A stretch of DNA of 64,000 bases. It comes from Macropodus opercularis. Taxonomy: Eukaryota; Chordata; Actinopteri; Anabantiformes; Osphronemidae. The translations under genes and the position numbers were made by a program. Where the stretch lies: contig CM061091.1 of the NCBI GenBank assembly GCA_030770545.1, positions 7,806,501 through 7,870,500 of the forward strand, given 5' to 3'. The stretch's first letter is position 1; each line of letters opens with the position of its first letter. Under the pieces are notes generated by a model. It saw nothing but the letters and a program-made list of their open reading frames with translations. It had not been told where the DNA came from and did no database searches. Below are positions 27,732-39,250 of this stretch, in pieces.

Positions 27732-28414
27732 GTGTTGGTTGGTTGTTCCCATGATCACACACAACAACACCAATGCATAAGCCCACCCGCACTCTAACTG
27801 TACAGCTTTCCTGTATGGCCCAGGCTCTGCATATTTCACTTTTGCAGTAATAAGGTAAAAACAGCAGCATGTGATTATATTTATTACTAATTACTAACAC
27901 TTAATATTAATAATAATAATTAAGAGAAGGGTACAACTGGCATCTGTTTTTTTTGTTGTTTTTTTTTATATTCACACAAACAGCAGCTCAAAACAAACAT
28001 CATGCTTGTCTGACTTAACTAAGTCTGACCAGACAGAGGGGATCTGACTAAGCCCAGAGGGATCAGGATCAGACCTTTACAGGTGCTCAGCCCCTAATTA
28101 GAGCACGGCGTGCATACGTTACTTGGCACTGTGGGCTCAACACACCTCCAAATCACTAATATCACTGTATAACACTTAACACGCAATATTTTAGAAGAGA
28201 GGAGGATTATCACCGCAATGAAAAGCTTTGATGAAGAAGGTACTGAACAACTTGAAGATTTTCAATAACAACTTGTACAGTATGTGCCAGATGTACTGTG
28301 GCTCAGAGTATGCAGAGACTTTATTCCCTCTTTATTGTTGCCTTTGCTGGGTTTGTGAGGGTGGCTTGAAACGCTGTAGCTATTTGTTGCTATATAAACT
28401 AAAGGGAAGTGAAG

Positions 28415-28540
28415 TGACTGGTGACCCGTTCAGCGTGTGCCCTGCCTCTACACCAGCAACTGCTTGTATAGACTCCAGAGCTCTCGCGACCCTTACTAGG
28501 ATAAACGGCCCAGATGGTGAATGGATGCATGAAAGGAAGT
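28415..28540 (+). repeat. Partial copy of the widespread teleost repeat
   Basis: 'gactggtgacccgttcagcg' then 'gtgccctgcctct', 'atagactccagagctctcgc', 'gacccttactaggataaacg' and 'gtgaatggatgcatg' follow the distal landmarks of the family. The short open frame over it is a chance reading. Confidence 0.7.
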
Positions 28541-29357
28541 TAACTGCATTACGACCGCATTGTAAGTAACTGCTGCTCCTAAGCGATAGCGAAACTACAT
28601 GTCTGGCTACCTAATGTTTATTGTTAGGACAAGTGAATAAATGAAGACGAGGTATTTGAGGCATGTGAAACTCTAATAAACTGCTAATAGGAGCAAAATA
28701 ATTAGAGTTAGTTCCTCTAACAGTTTTTGGTTTTTAATGGTGGTTAGATTTGTCATATGTCATGTATTTTTTTATCTATACTGTAAAAAAAAGGGTTTTC
28801 CTAAAGAGTATTTTCAAACAACAGCATCACAACAGATTAGTGTTTGATAAGCAACAGAAGAGATTTAAAGACAGGGTTTGATGAGTTGCGGGGACAGCAA
28901 TCATGAAGCTCTACATTAAGAGGCGTTTAACTTTTGTAACAGCTTGCAAAGTGCTTATTTATGAGTTCAGCGAGCTGGATCCCAGCTGTTCGACACGCAC
29001 TGGCTATAACTGGCTTTATGCTGGCCGTGTCAAGTGAACTAGCAGAGTGGGGCTTCTGATTCAAAAAAAGATGGTGCTGCAGAGTGGTCTAGAGGAAGAG
29101 AGAATGACAGTCAGCTCAGCCCTTGCTAAAATGACTATTATATTATTATGTTTATGATATATAAATCAGTTTCCAGATGTTTACTACACTCTTACATAGT
29201 AAAACTGTGCGCACCATCAGCTGAAGCTGTATGTTTTACCAAAAGCGATTTTTCTCTTTCATTTCATGCATATTATTGTAAATTAACGTGTAGGATTTAT
29301 AGATCATTTTTTAGAGCCAATTCACAGCAAGAGACATCTCAGTGCTTCCAACAAATG

Positions 29358-29644
29358 TACAGAACTGTGCAAAAGTTTTAGGCAGGTGTGAAAAAATGCT
29401 GTTAACAAAGTGCTTTCAAAAATGGAAGTGTTAAACATTTTTTTTATATAAATGAACTAAATGCAGTGAATGAACAAAAGAGGAATCTAAATCAAATCAA
29501 GTGACATAGTGACACCAAATATTGAATTGACTTTTTCTTTTGTTCGCTCACTTTGCATTTTGTAAAATTAACAAAAATAAACAATCGTTATTTATATTTC
29601 TGAAAGCCACCATTTTTTCACACCTGCCTAAAACCTTTGTAGTA
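29358..29644. mobile_element. MITE-like element with terminal inverted repeats
   Basis: The left end (from 29358: ta, then cagaactgtgcaaaagtt, then ttaggcaggtgtgaaaaaatg) is mirrored at the right end (cattttttcacacctgccta, aaacctttgt, agta). The innermost 25 or so bases of the inverted repeats are identical and only the outer tips have drifted. The element is about 287 bp, AT-rich inside, has no coding frame, and is flanked by TA, as expected for a Tc1/mariner-type non-autonomous transposon. The superfamily is inferred from the TA flanks and the 'gtgcaaaagttttaggcag' end type, not from a transposase. Confidence 0.85.
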
Positions 29645-30407
29645 CAAAAATAATAATTATAAACAGACATTGTTATCCAGTAAAAGTCAAAGTTTAGCAG
29701 GTTGGTCATACAGTGGATGCCATGTCACATATAATTAGAGACTGAGCCCCCCAAAGGTCTAATCCTACATCAGATTCACCCCAGGGCTTATATATTCTCC
29801 GTCTGGATGGACCCATGCTATTCATGTCCATCTATCTGTTCTCTGTTCTGTGTGTAAATAATTGTGCTGCCCTACGTGACACTGCAAAAGAGCATGTAGG
29901 TGGTTGGCTTGGGGTGGTCAGGCCCTATTTCATGTTGTTGTTTGGATGAATATTTCAAAAACATAAAAATATGACACATGCAGCTGTTTTCACTTTAACA
30001 CTGCGTCAGTAACATAGACAGAACCTGAGCCATGCAGGGTTTGCGTAGAATTAGTGGGTGTGACAAACTGAGCTAAGAAAGTAAAATTGTATGTATTATT
30101 TTCAATATTCCACTTCACGTATTTCTGAAAAGGCCTTGTAAATTACCCAACAGGAATCCCGGTGAATAAACTGACAATAAAAGCACTTATGTCAGCGTTC
30201 AGATCAAAACCTTGGTTGGTTTAGAATGAATCATACATCTCATTGTAAGCATTTGAGTTTAGTTATCAAACAACATTGTCCAGTCCTATTTAACGTCATT
30301 AACACAATTTGAGCTCATAATGGATGTTCTGAGAGGAAAAACAACAACACAAAATTGCATGACTTTTGTTAGAAGGCATTAGAAACTAAAATGTCAGCGT
30401 TTCCCAG

Positions 30408-30633
30408 GCGGTGAAGGTCGTTTTGAAGTGGACAGGAAGAACGGCCAGGTGCGAACCACGGGCCTTCCCCTGCAGCGAGACAAGGAGTACCTGCTGACCG
30501 TGGTGGCCGCTGACCGACTGGGCAGCCGCAGCGCCACCGCCGTCGTCTCCGTCGTAGCTGGAGAGCGGCCGCCGCAGTTCACAAACGCTTCCTTCACCAT
30601 CGCCATACCTGAAAGCACGCCCGAAGGACAGCC
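30408..30633 (+). CDS. Cadherin exon B: second half of a degenerate EC repeat
   Basis: This 226-bp exon enters in phase 1 (the join with A completes a Gly codon) and leaves in phase 2. The acceptor is tttcccag and the donor gtgagt. It encodes GEGRFEVDRKNGQVRTTG, the 'FxVDxxxGxVxT' strand of an EC repeat, followed by 'LPLQRDKEYLLTVVAADR', a variant of the usual LDRE motif. At the repeat boundary the protein reads VVSVVAGERPPQF, with no DxNDN linker at all. The next repeat then opens with FTIAIPESTPEGQ, which keeps its glutamate. Base composition is more GC-rich than the introns, as expected for coding sequence. The lack of linker residues suggests a calcium-free junction (see findings). Confidence 0.93.
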
Positions 30634-32021
30634 GTGAGTTTACATGTTACTATGTTTGACACGTTTTAATAATAAACACACACACACACACATGCTCCTC
30701 CATTGTAAAAATTGAATTACAGATGCTGGGATGGATCTAACGAATAACGTGTTTATTAGTGAGCTTTGTGTAAAAGGTTACGCGCTGTGTTTGCACACTC
30801 ACACACACGCGGCCTTAGGTCTGACCAAAGTGGTGCAGTTATGACTAGTGTCATTGATTTGCTCTCATTATCTCCCTCCAGCTTGTTTAGTCTGACTGAC
30901 ACTTTTGGCAAACCAGCGTAGTGGGTATTCCAGCTTTCTTGCTTCAGCTGATTTCATCAGAGACGTTGAGTAAGGGTTAGGGTATAATAAGCATCATACT
31001 GTTATAAAAGCATGACTTAATTCAGGTTTTCTTCGATGGATGCTGTTTTCCTACCTCATCCCTAGTCTCCACTTAATTAGCTCTTACGTATTCCATCCAC
31101 TCTATTATTAGCTTCCCTGCGTCCAGACTAGTTATTCTTCTTCCATTCACACTGGAGATGTTTACTGTAGGTCTCAACCTAATTTTCTTGCCAAAGCGTT
31201 GCCAGTTGTTGCTTACCAAGCGATATTCAGCATTGGGCAAGGCCTGTTCTCAAAGCCATGGAATAAAACAGTTCATTTGCAACATGCCAAATGCTGCCAT
31301 TAATAATGTAGGACATGCAGACAGGCTTATAAATGATGGATCAACGATAGGTTGGTTTGGCAGTTGTTCTCTGTGCACCACCACCCTGAATTTGAAATGA
31401 AACTCCCCAGATGTGAGCACGGTCAAGACTTTAGGCTTTATTTCAAAGTGTGGCATTTTACAGCCATTTACAGCCATACACACACACCTACCCACACACA
31501 CACTTTTGGTGGATCATAAATTATGTAACAAAGGGCTAAAAGTAGTGGTATGCCTAGGGTCTCTTGTTAAGGAGTGATTAATAAAAACAGATCTGTTTTG
31601 GGGTTTATGTAGTTTATCACAGTGTATGTCCAAAGAGATGCATATGTCTGTGCTCTAGCTTAACCACTGAGGTATACACAAGTTTGGAAACTCCTTACTT
31701 ACAGCCCTCAGTCAACTGGGTGGGATCTGTGTGAAATGATGCTGAACCGAGCACAAACGCCAATAAGTTTCATTATTTATACATTTCACATTGCTTAGCT
31801 CGACACTGCAGTACAAAGTTTGCAAACAGAGACAATGTTAGAATTCTGTATTTTGTGCATTACTGTCTTTCATAATTTATTCAGTTTTTCACAGCTGCAT
31901 ATCCAAAACGCATAGAATGAAAGTTCCCATGTTCACATTCTGCGAAGCTCCAGGTTATTGTGTTCACAGATGTTCGTACTTTAGGTTGCTCGTGTAACTA
32001 TTCACACTCATGTTTCCACAG
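30634..32021 (+). other. Intron B-C
   Basis: The shortest intron here (1.4 kb, phase 2), from gtgagt to tttccacag. It contains short CA runs near 30677 and 31480-31502. No mobile element or other exon was recognised. Confidence 0.85.
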
Positions 32022-32226
32022 CTTCTTGGTCACACCTGCTGTGTCCTTCCAGAAGAAACCAATCACCTACAGCCTCCTCATCAATCCCAGCAGTCTGTTC
32101 GCCATCTCTGCCGAGACAGGTGAAATCAGTCTGACCCGCCCTATTGACTACGAGAGCGACCAGCATCGCTACCTGCTATTGGTGCGAGCCAGTGAGGGCC
32201 TGGACAGCATGAGAAGTGCAGCAGAG
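32022..32226 (+). CDS. Cadherin exon C: body of an EC repeat lacking the DxD motif
   Basis: This 205-bp exon enters in phase 2 (completing a Pro codon) and ends in phase 0. It encodes 'FLVTPAVSFQKKPITYSL' where a canonical EC repeat would have a DxD calcium motif, then 'NPSSLFAISAETGEISLT', the well-kept 'F.I...TGEI.L' strand, then 'RPIDYESDQHRYLLLVRA', a normal D-x-E motif, and ends SAAE. The donor is gtgcgt, weaker than consensus, so the exon end is slightly less certain than the others. It is supported by the clean phase and sequence join to exon D (SAAE then VRVVIVDEND). The exon completes a structural repeat that probably binds no calcium on its membrane-distal side. Confidence 0.92.
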
Positions 32227-35200
32227 GTGCGTTCAATGAAGGTCACGTCCTCAAAGGTTTTCGTTGTTGCGTTTCCTCGTTGTCTTGCACAGCCTGCGTG
32301 AAACACAGCAATAAATCTGGCAATTCTGACAAGTCTTAAAATGTATCTCTTCTACCGAAAGGGTGAGCGTGTTTGTTTCTCACGTAGCGCGGCTGACTTT
32401 GATCTGCTGCATTTGTTTGTCTCTTTCTTCTTGTGCATAAACGTACAGGCGTACAGTAGCGTCTGGATCGTGAATTGCGGTTATTAAATTGTGGTTTGTG
32501 TTGGTGAAAATGAAAACGTCTTGCAGACAATAAAATAACCACAGATGCCTGGAAAATTGCAGAGTATTCTGAATGCAAGCTCAAGGATGTTTCACTCTGC
32601 TAAATTGACGTTAGATTTAATTTTGCTGATTTACATTTGCTGTGGGGTTGGAAATACAGTGGTTGTAAATGTTCCATTGAGAATAATGGTCTGGTTTCCT
32701 TTTTGTTTAAAGGCATTTTCAACCGGTCAGAGCTTATTGGGTTGTTGTGAGAATTAACTTTAAAAACAATATTTAAATCCCACACCCATAATAACAGTTA
32801 CTACATTTTAATTTTAACACTTTCGGTCAAACCCAAATTGAGTTGTCTTTCTGGAACGACTGTTTTGGGATTCTCGACAACTTCCTCGTGTTATCGGGAA
32901 GTGGGAGGGGGAACGGTGGCTGACTGCTGCAGGCATCAATGCATCTGGTCTGGTTTCCATCATTACTGCAGCCTCAGGCTAAAACATGTCCTGCTGAACT
33001 GATCTGTCCTCAGCTGCTCCGCTCTGGGCGCCTGTGGACAGCAGAGCACCAAGAGCGTGTACTGTATGTATAGAGGGAACAGCTAAATGGGGGAATGGCG
33101 GAAAAACTGCCACATTTGATGGAAAGTATGAGAGATAAATAAATTGGCAAGGGTTTACGTCCCTGTCTGGCCATTCTTCCGCCTGCGTTGGCTTTTGAAA
33201 ACTTCCTCTCGTCCAGTCTCGCGAGTCCTCGGAAGCAAACCCCTTCAACCCCTGCCCCTACAGTCGCCTCGCTGTCTGCGCGGATTAACACCAGATACAA
33301 ACGCTGCGGTTTGCGCTACAATTATTTCAAAGAACCCCTTTAGTGCAGCACTTTTCTAGAAAGGCTGTAATTCAACTTTTTAAAGTCTTAAGCATTTTTG
33401 ACAGAAAATGCTTTATGTGATATGAATCAGTAAAAGCATTTTCTGAGTGTTTAGTGTTCTGTATAGAGTGGAAATAGTGTTGGAGGCTAATCTTGTTGAC
33501 AGAGTGAACCTTTTATGGAAGCTCTGTGCTTTAGGTTGCTTTAATGCCCCTGCACTTGCTTTTTGTTGACTCCTGGAGAGAATTACAGTATCACTTATTA
33601 TATCACATTGGAACAATTGAGAGGATAATGGAGGCCTGAATGGCTACAACAGAGCCTAAGAGGTTTATTGATATAGTGGACGGTAAAGACAGGATACGCG
33701 CTCTCAGTTCAGCTGTTTAAATATTTATACCATTTACATTCCTACTGTTTTACCAAAAGAAAAAAGGTTCTATGCTGATATGACACAGGAGCTTGTGCAC
33801 TTACATTATGTCGCCACTATGAGAATATGGACATGGAGGCAAGTCACAGATAAAGTGATACTCAGTACTCAATGTATTATTAATATGAGATATCAAAAAG
33901 CTACTGTATTGTAGTGTTCATTTGAAAATCTTAACAAATCTGCTTCCTCCTAACGAGTGAAGACAAAATACAACCAAAACTGATGAGGCATCCATCTCTT
34001 ATGCAAAGCTTGAAAGCGATGCCACAGAACCGAATGTGCAGCTGTCAGCATCTTCCATGACGCATTCACGTGGTTGGAAAACACTGTAAACATAGACAAA
34101 CTGTCAGAAGTGTTGTGCATAGACGATTCGATGTATTGCTGTATACATTTTTTAAAGGATGCTAAAGAAAAAAGTAACAATAAAGGCCTGATTCGTTTCT
34201 GTTGTGCATGATTTAACAAATCTTCTGACTCATCTAAAAGCCTCTCCACACATACACGGATCCTCAGACGCAATTAATCATGTTGCGACTTTGAGTATTT
34301 GAACACCACACTGGTTTTGACCCTGTTGATGAGTTTAAGAGGTGAATTCAGTGTGTTCAGCAAATCAGATTAAGTGGCCAGAAGCCAAAAGTTCAGCATA
34401 TGTTACACTCTATACCGTTAACTTAAATAAAGTAAAGCGGGTGAACCTTCTTAACAGGACGCAGAACTGGAGGCAAGATGATGATCATGATGTGAGATGC
34501 ACGTATTGTGATTGGGGGAGCAAGCCTGCTGGGTAGTGTAGTGCGGGTGAGAGTCCATCACTGCACGTCAGCAGTGTTCATTGTGTTCACGTTGCACAAG
34601 CACAGAGGATTGAGTTCAGTAATGCAAATTAACCTCAATTATAAATCACTTCTGAGGGAAAATTACAGAATGAAATAAGGAACAAAAAAGTAATTCAAAA
34701 ATCACAGAGAACAAATGAGATTAACAATAGCCCATCATACACATACAGTACAGAACAGGTGTTCAGTGGGTCTGTTTCTAGCAAACAGAACCCGGGAACG
34801 GACATTTGTCAAACACAGACTCAGCCCGGGGACAAAAAAACACATCTAGAATACAACGGTACTTAAATCCACATGGCCGAGGCCGAGGCAGGTGTGATGA
34901 GCAACGAGCAAAATTCAATATCACCGTAAACCACGAGAAAAACCTGTGGACAGCTTAGTCAACACGAGGCACAATGATTGTATAAAATTACATATATAGT
35001 ATATATCTATATATAAATAGCTTTAATTTGTGTCCTTTTTTGCCTTTGGATTTTGGCTTTTTAAAAGAATGCGACAGAAAAGCACTGAGATGATATTTAT
35101 GTGGAATCACTGAGCATGACTTTAATTTTCAGGTAGTTTCTCCCTCCAGGTGTGATAGTTCATCGGCACCATTAGTTACTTAACCAGCCTGAGACCTGCC

Positions 35201-35249
35201 TACAGCTGCCCTCTGTGTGCGCGCGTGCGTGCGTGTCTGTGTGCGCGCG

Positions 35250-35365
35250 TGTGTCATTGTACTTGTTACATAGTTGGAACCAATGAGTGTTTTCCTACCA
35301 AAGTGAGGGCATTTTCGGTGAGTGAGGACATTTTGGAGGGTTGTTTGAGGGTTGAGAGGCAAGAC
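35250..35365 (+). repeat. Possible teleost repeat with 'gaggacattttgg' motif
   Basis: 'accaaagtgagggcattttc' then 'gagtgaggacattttggagg' and 'gttgtttgagggttgagag' match a phrase commonly found in fish repeats next to GT microsatellites. The full element limits are not visible. Confidence 0.4.
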
Positions 35366-35734
35366 ATGAAAGACAGTTGTGCGTGTGTGTGCATGTCTGT
35401 ATGTGTGTGTTTGTTGTGTGTGACCACAGTCCTACCTTCCCATAGACCACATACAGTACTGTGTGTTTACTGTATGTATTTACCCCATCACTGAACATAG
35501 GAACATAGGATCACTAATTCTAGCACACACACAACACACACACACACACTTAAAGGCAAACAGAAAGTCATTGGCAAACACACACAAAGGGATGGAGTTG
35601 ACACGGCCAGATTTTCTTTCATTTCTCCTGTTCGTTGCTGTGAAGCTGATCTTTGCTGAAGGATTAACTGATATTACAAAATTTCATCTAACCTGCCAGG
35701 ACTTAATACCAGTGGTATTTACTCACCAGTCACT

Positions 35735-35755
35735 GTGTGTGTGTGTGTGTGTGTA
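35735..35755. repeat. (GT)n microsatellite
   Basis: About ten GT units, intronic. Confidence 0.9.
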
Positions 35756-36689
35756 TCGGTACAATCTGCGGTGCATGTGCGTATGCACTGCTGTGTCTAT
35801 ATAAAGGAAAATAAGTCGAGGTTAGATCGCCTCGCCAGCGAGACCAGGTCTGTATTTATTCACCCTGAATGCTGCAAGCAGTAGTAAACATCTGGTAGAA
35901 GATGCTGTGTTTGCCTTCATGTCCCTAACGACCTGAACAGCAATACAGTGTCTCATGTACACACACACACACACACGTTTATACCGTACAAATTTATATT
36001 TGCACTCTCAGTTGAGCTCAGGGCTTGTGAAAACTGCATGAGATTGCATTCTCCACTGACCTACTGAAGGGACCACAGTACCGGCACTGCAGCAGCTCCT
36101 TCATTGAGGAGCGGCAAATAAACCAGAGGGATCAGGGTCGGGCGCTGCTTTTGAAGGAGTTTGGGGTTTCTTGGTGAGAGATAGTGTTAATTGAACAGCT
36201 CTGGTAAACCCAATTCTGGCCAGAGCCTGAAGTCATAATCCTAAATTTTGGATCTTGTGAATTCTAGATCCAAAGCCGTGTCATGTTTAATCCCCACCAT
36301 TTTCACTTGTAATTTCCTGGAAAGTTTTAAACAACTGCAGCACTGCTGCATCTTTCTGGGGTTTCTTTTTATCCTAGGAATTATTATCAATTAAAATCTA
36401 ATTCCTCTGAAGTGTGTATACATAAATTCACTTTTTCCAGTACTGTTCCACACAGAAATACTGTAGAATTATGAGATAAGCCAATATTTATGTTTTGCTG
36501 AGTTTTTTTTTTGTCAGAAGAATCCTTGAAGCAAATTGATTTCAATTTAATTTGACAACAGGTGCAGCAATCACCTTTTTCCCTGCAATATTTATTGCAC
36601 TGGATTTGATGAGTGCAAGTGAGAGGAATTTAAATGTTTGGGGGGTTTTTTTTATTCCACGTTTAATCATCTCCTTTCCCTCCCTTCAG

Positions 36690-36801
36690 GTACGTGTTGT
36701 TATTGTCGATGAAAACGACTGCGTTCCTGAGTTCCTCCAGTCCATTTACAGCAAGGATGCCGTACCGGAGACTGTGACGACTGCAACCTCCCTGCTGCAA
36801 G
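36690..36801 (+). CDS. Cadherin exon D: DENDC linker and start of the next EC repeat
   Basis: A short 112-bp exon, phase 0 in and phase 1 out, with acceptor tccctcccttcag and donor gtagga. It encodes VRVVIVDENDCVPEF, the conserved last strand and linker of one EC repeat (DENDC in place of DxNDN), then 'LQSIYSKDAVPETVTTAT', the first strand of the next with its conserved glutamate, and ends SLLQ. The exon starts with gtacgt directly after the acceptor AG, so once exon C is spliced to it the junction itself reads as a donor site. Skipping it would shift the frame. Confidence 0.92.
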
Positions 36802-38264
36802 GTAGGACCGTGGTGGGAATCACAGGAGTTTCCTTGTGTGTCACATTCATACAGACGCTTGTCGTCAACAGGAGAGCACACCATTAAAAATAAATATGTC
36901 AATCTATGCAGTGTTATTACACTGGGTTCCTTAAATCCTTGCTACCTTCACTATATTATTTCATCTCTACTAAATTTTCTTTTGATTTTTGGACTACACC
37001 ATGCACTTCTTCTGAATACCGCACTCAGGATATCTGCCGCTGAATGGCACCGGTTCTGGTTGGAGGGGAGTGCAGCTCATGTCACGTTTCCAAAAAAAGG
37101 CCACCGACAAGGTTTTGGTCTCACATTTCAGATCCATTGTTTGCGTCTGTGCTGTGGAACATGTAGAGGAAGAAGAGAACTCCAGAACTGAGCTTTGACT
37201 TTTCTCATTTTCATGTGTGACTGGTCAGAAAATTGAGTGAGTTGTTCTCTAGCACTAGCAGCCACAAAGTAAACAGCACTTCATTTTTTTTCCTGTAATG
37301 ACCCAGTTTCAACATGATAAGCACTTAAGTTTAATCCAAGGTGAGAATATATTAATATCTTAATGTTTAGGGTAAGACTCACAATTTGAACTGTTGTGAT
37401 GTGACTTCACGCTGAGAAGTAGAATCTTATTTTAGGTTGTGACAGACTTGTTTCACACTGCTCTTCCTCTCCACTCTCACTCTGTGTATGAAGACTGCAA
37501 CAGTATGGTGCAGTAGTTTCCCTGTCAAAATTAATGCAATCTTATAGTAAACAAGTGTATTTGTCCAAATTGAATAATCAATAAAACAATATGTCTGTTT
37601 CAGTTTGACAGCATTCTGTCGACAACTTTTGGTTAAGCAAAATAAAATAAATAGTTACTGAGAATTAAAAGGTAAAACCATAACAAAGCTGCAAATAAAT
37701 ATTGACAGGAACAAATGAGAGATGAAACAGTGACTGCAGTATGTAAGTGATTAATGACTGCAGATTTGACACCTCATTGAAAGTGCTCATTAGTTGCATC
37801 TGCAGGTGGTTTCATGCTACAATGTTTTAGCTTTAGTTCTAATCCTTTGCTGTGCTTATGATGAATCTTTCCACATAAACAGTCTTTTTAAATGAGGGCC
37901 ATACTGACAGGTCTCCCATTGCTGACAGGCTTTTGAAACATCGATTGAAATTGCGCAACTCAACAATGAGACAAGATATTGATCAAAGAGCATTTACGCG
38001 ACATTCTATTCATATGTCATTTATCTGTAATGTCACACAAGTGCATATCAGAACACACTGAATCCAAGCTTGTTGTCTGGGGCTACCAAGAAAAAAAAAG
38101 TGTTTGTGTGTCAGCAGAGACTACACAACAATGAAACCAGAAGGTGAATTAAATTAAAGCTGGCATAAGCCATTCCTCCAAATAAGACTATATTAGTTAT
38201 GAAAAAAATAATAATTTGGGCAAAACCGAGTTCAGTTTGAGGTTTAAATTGTAGTGGTCAGAGA

Positions 38265-38704
38265 TGTCCCAACTCAGAAGAATTCAAGCCGAGGCAGCAT
38301 TAGGTTCAAATAATCAAACATGAATTTATTCTCAGTGGTGAGATGAGAAATATGCAAAGACAGGCAAACAAAGTCACCTCTCTCTCCTGCGGGAGACGTT
38401 CACAGACGCGTGGGGAAGGACGGAGCCACATCTCAGCTCACATCTCCCCCGTCTCATTCTAGGGAGGTGGTTTTTAAACCCTCAACAAGCGTCAGAATGT
38501 GAAGATTTCATACGAAGAATTGTTTGTCCAAATTCCTTTGTTCAACAGCTCAGACTGTTTTGTGTAAAAGCCAGATTGTCTTCAGACCCAAGGCCAGCAA
38601 ACCTGCACAGCCTAGACAGGACCTGTTCTACTCTAGCCTGAACTAAATGTATATGTGCTAAATATATATTCCACTACAAATATGCATGGACTTTTTCTAC
38701 TACA
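38265..38704 (-). mobile_element. Retrovirus-like long terminal repeat, inserted in reverse
   Basis: Read on the - strand, this 440-bp unit begins TGTAGTAG and ends GGGACA, the TG...CA ends of an LTR. In the expected order it carries a TTTAAAAA TATA-like box (38471-38478), a GC-richer transcribed segment, and an AATAAA polyadenylation signal (38325-38330) about 60 bases before its end. A purine-rich tract (38705-38716) sits just outside the TG end, where the polypurine tract of a 3' LTR would be. No second LTR was found downstream on the + coordinates, so this looks like the 3' end of a truncated element. It is an old, non-functional endogenous copy of unknown family. Confidence 0.7.
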
Positions 38705-39250
38705 GTACCCCCTCTGGGGCTTCCTAGAGCCCCACCAATGCGGAATTAGTCATGTAGTAACTTAACTTTAGCCTAAGTTTGAAAAAACTATGGAAACCAA
38801 CAGAAAAGGAAACAGCTAAAAGACAGAATCCCAAACCGAACATTTGAACATTCTTAACTTCTTTACAACCAAACCTGCATTTTTTTCTTTCTCTGACTCT
38901 TTGTCAAACACAATGTCCCATTAACCCACGAAGCCCAGAGTCTGAGAGACGTCTGTGATCTGAAGTCATACTGGTGTCACCCTAAAACCTCAGTCAGTGT
39001 TGTTTTCTTCACTGGTTACTGACCACAGGTCCCTATTGGTTCCTGCAATTAGATACCCAGGCTGCTGACATGAGGCGTTGGCCACCCTCTATGACGGTCT
39101 GGTCACCCTTTTCAACACAAAGACATTAAGAGCATCTGGTGGATCCAAAGGAATCGACAGTGTCCGTTAGGGACCCCCTCATCCATTCAGTTGACTCTGG
39201 ATCTCCTCTGGTCTCTCTGCAAAAACAACACTGGAACAGACACTTGTGTG
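38705..39250 (-). mobile_element. 3' internal remnant adjoining the LTR
   Basis: The segment next to the polypurine-like tract, in the position of the last internal region of a retroelement. I saw no long open frame in either direction and did not recognise any retroviral protein. The outer boundary is a guess set where simple repeats begin. It could also be ordinary intron. Confidence 0.35.

Larger units (their letters stand above)
27687..30407 (+). other. Intron A-B
   Basis: A 2.7 kb intron, phase 1. It starts gtaagg and ends tttcccag. It contains a (gtttgt)n minisatellite just inside the donor, one decayed teleost repeat near 28415, and an inverted-repeat element at 29358. No other exon was seen. 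Confidence 0.85.
32227..36689 (+). other. Intron C-D
   Basis: A 4.5 kb intron, phase 0. It contains CG/GT-rich simple repeats around 35215-35260 and 35736, a (CA)n at 35520-35550 and 35958-35975, and a possible teleost repeat at 35250-35362. No additional exon was seen. Confidence 0.85.

Noticed and set aside
27687..27754. Continuation of the exon A frame past 27686
   Set aside because: It reads through a good gtaagg donor into a GT minisatellite, and joining to exon B restores cadherin sequence exactly.
34740..34960. Possible retroelement fragment ('ggccgaggccgaggcagg')
   Set aside because: Some words resemble fish repeats, but no boundary, terminal repeat or coding frame could be defined.
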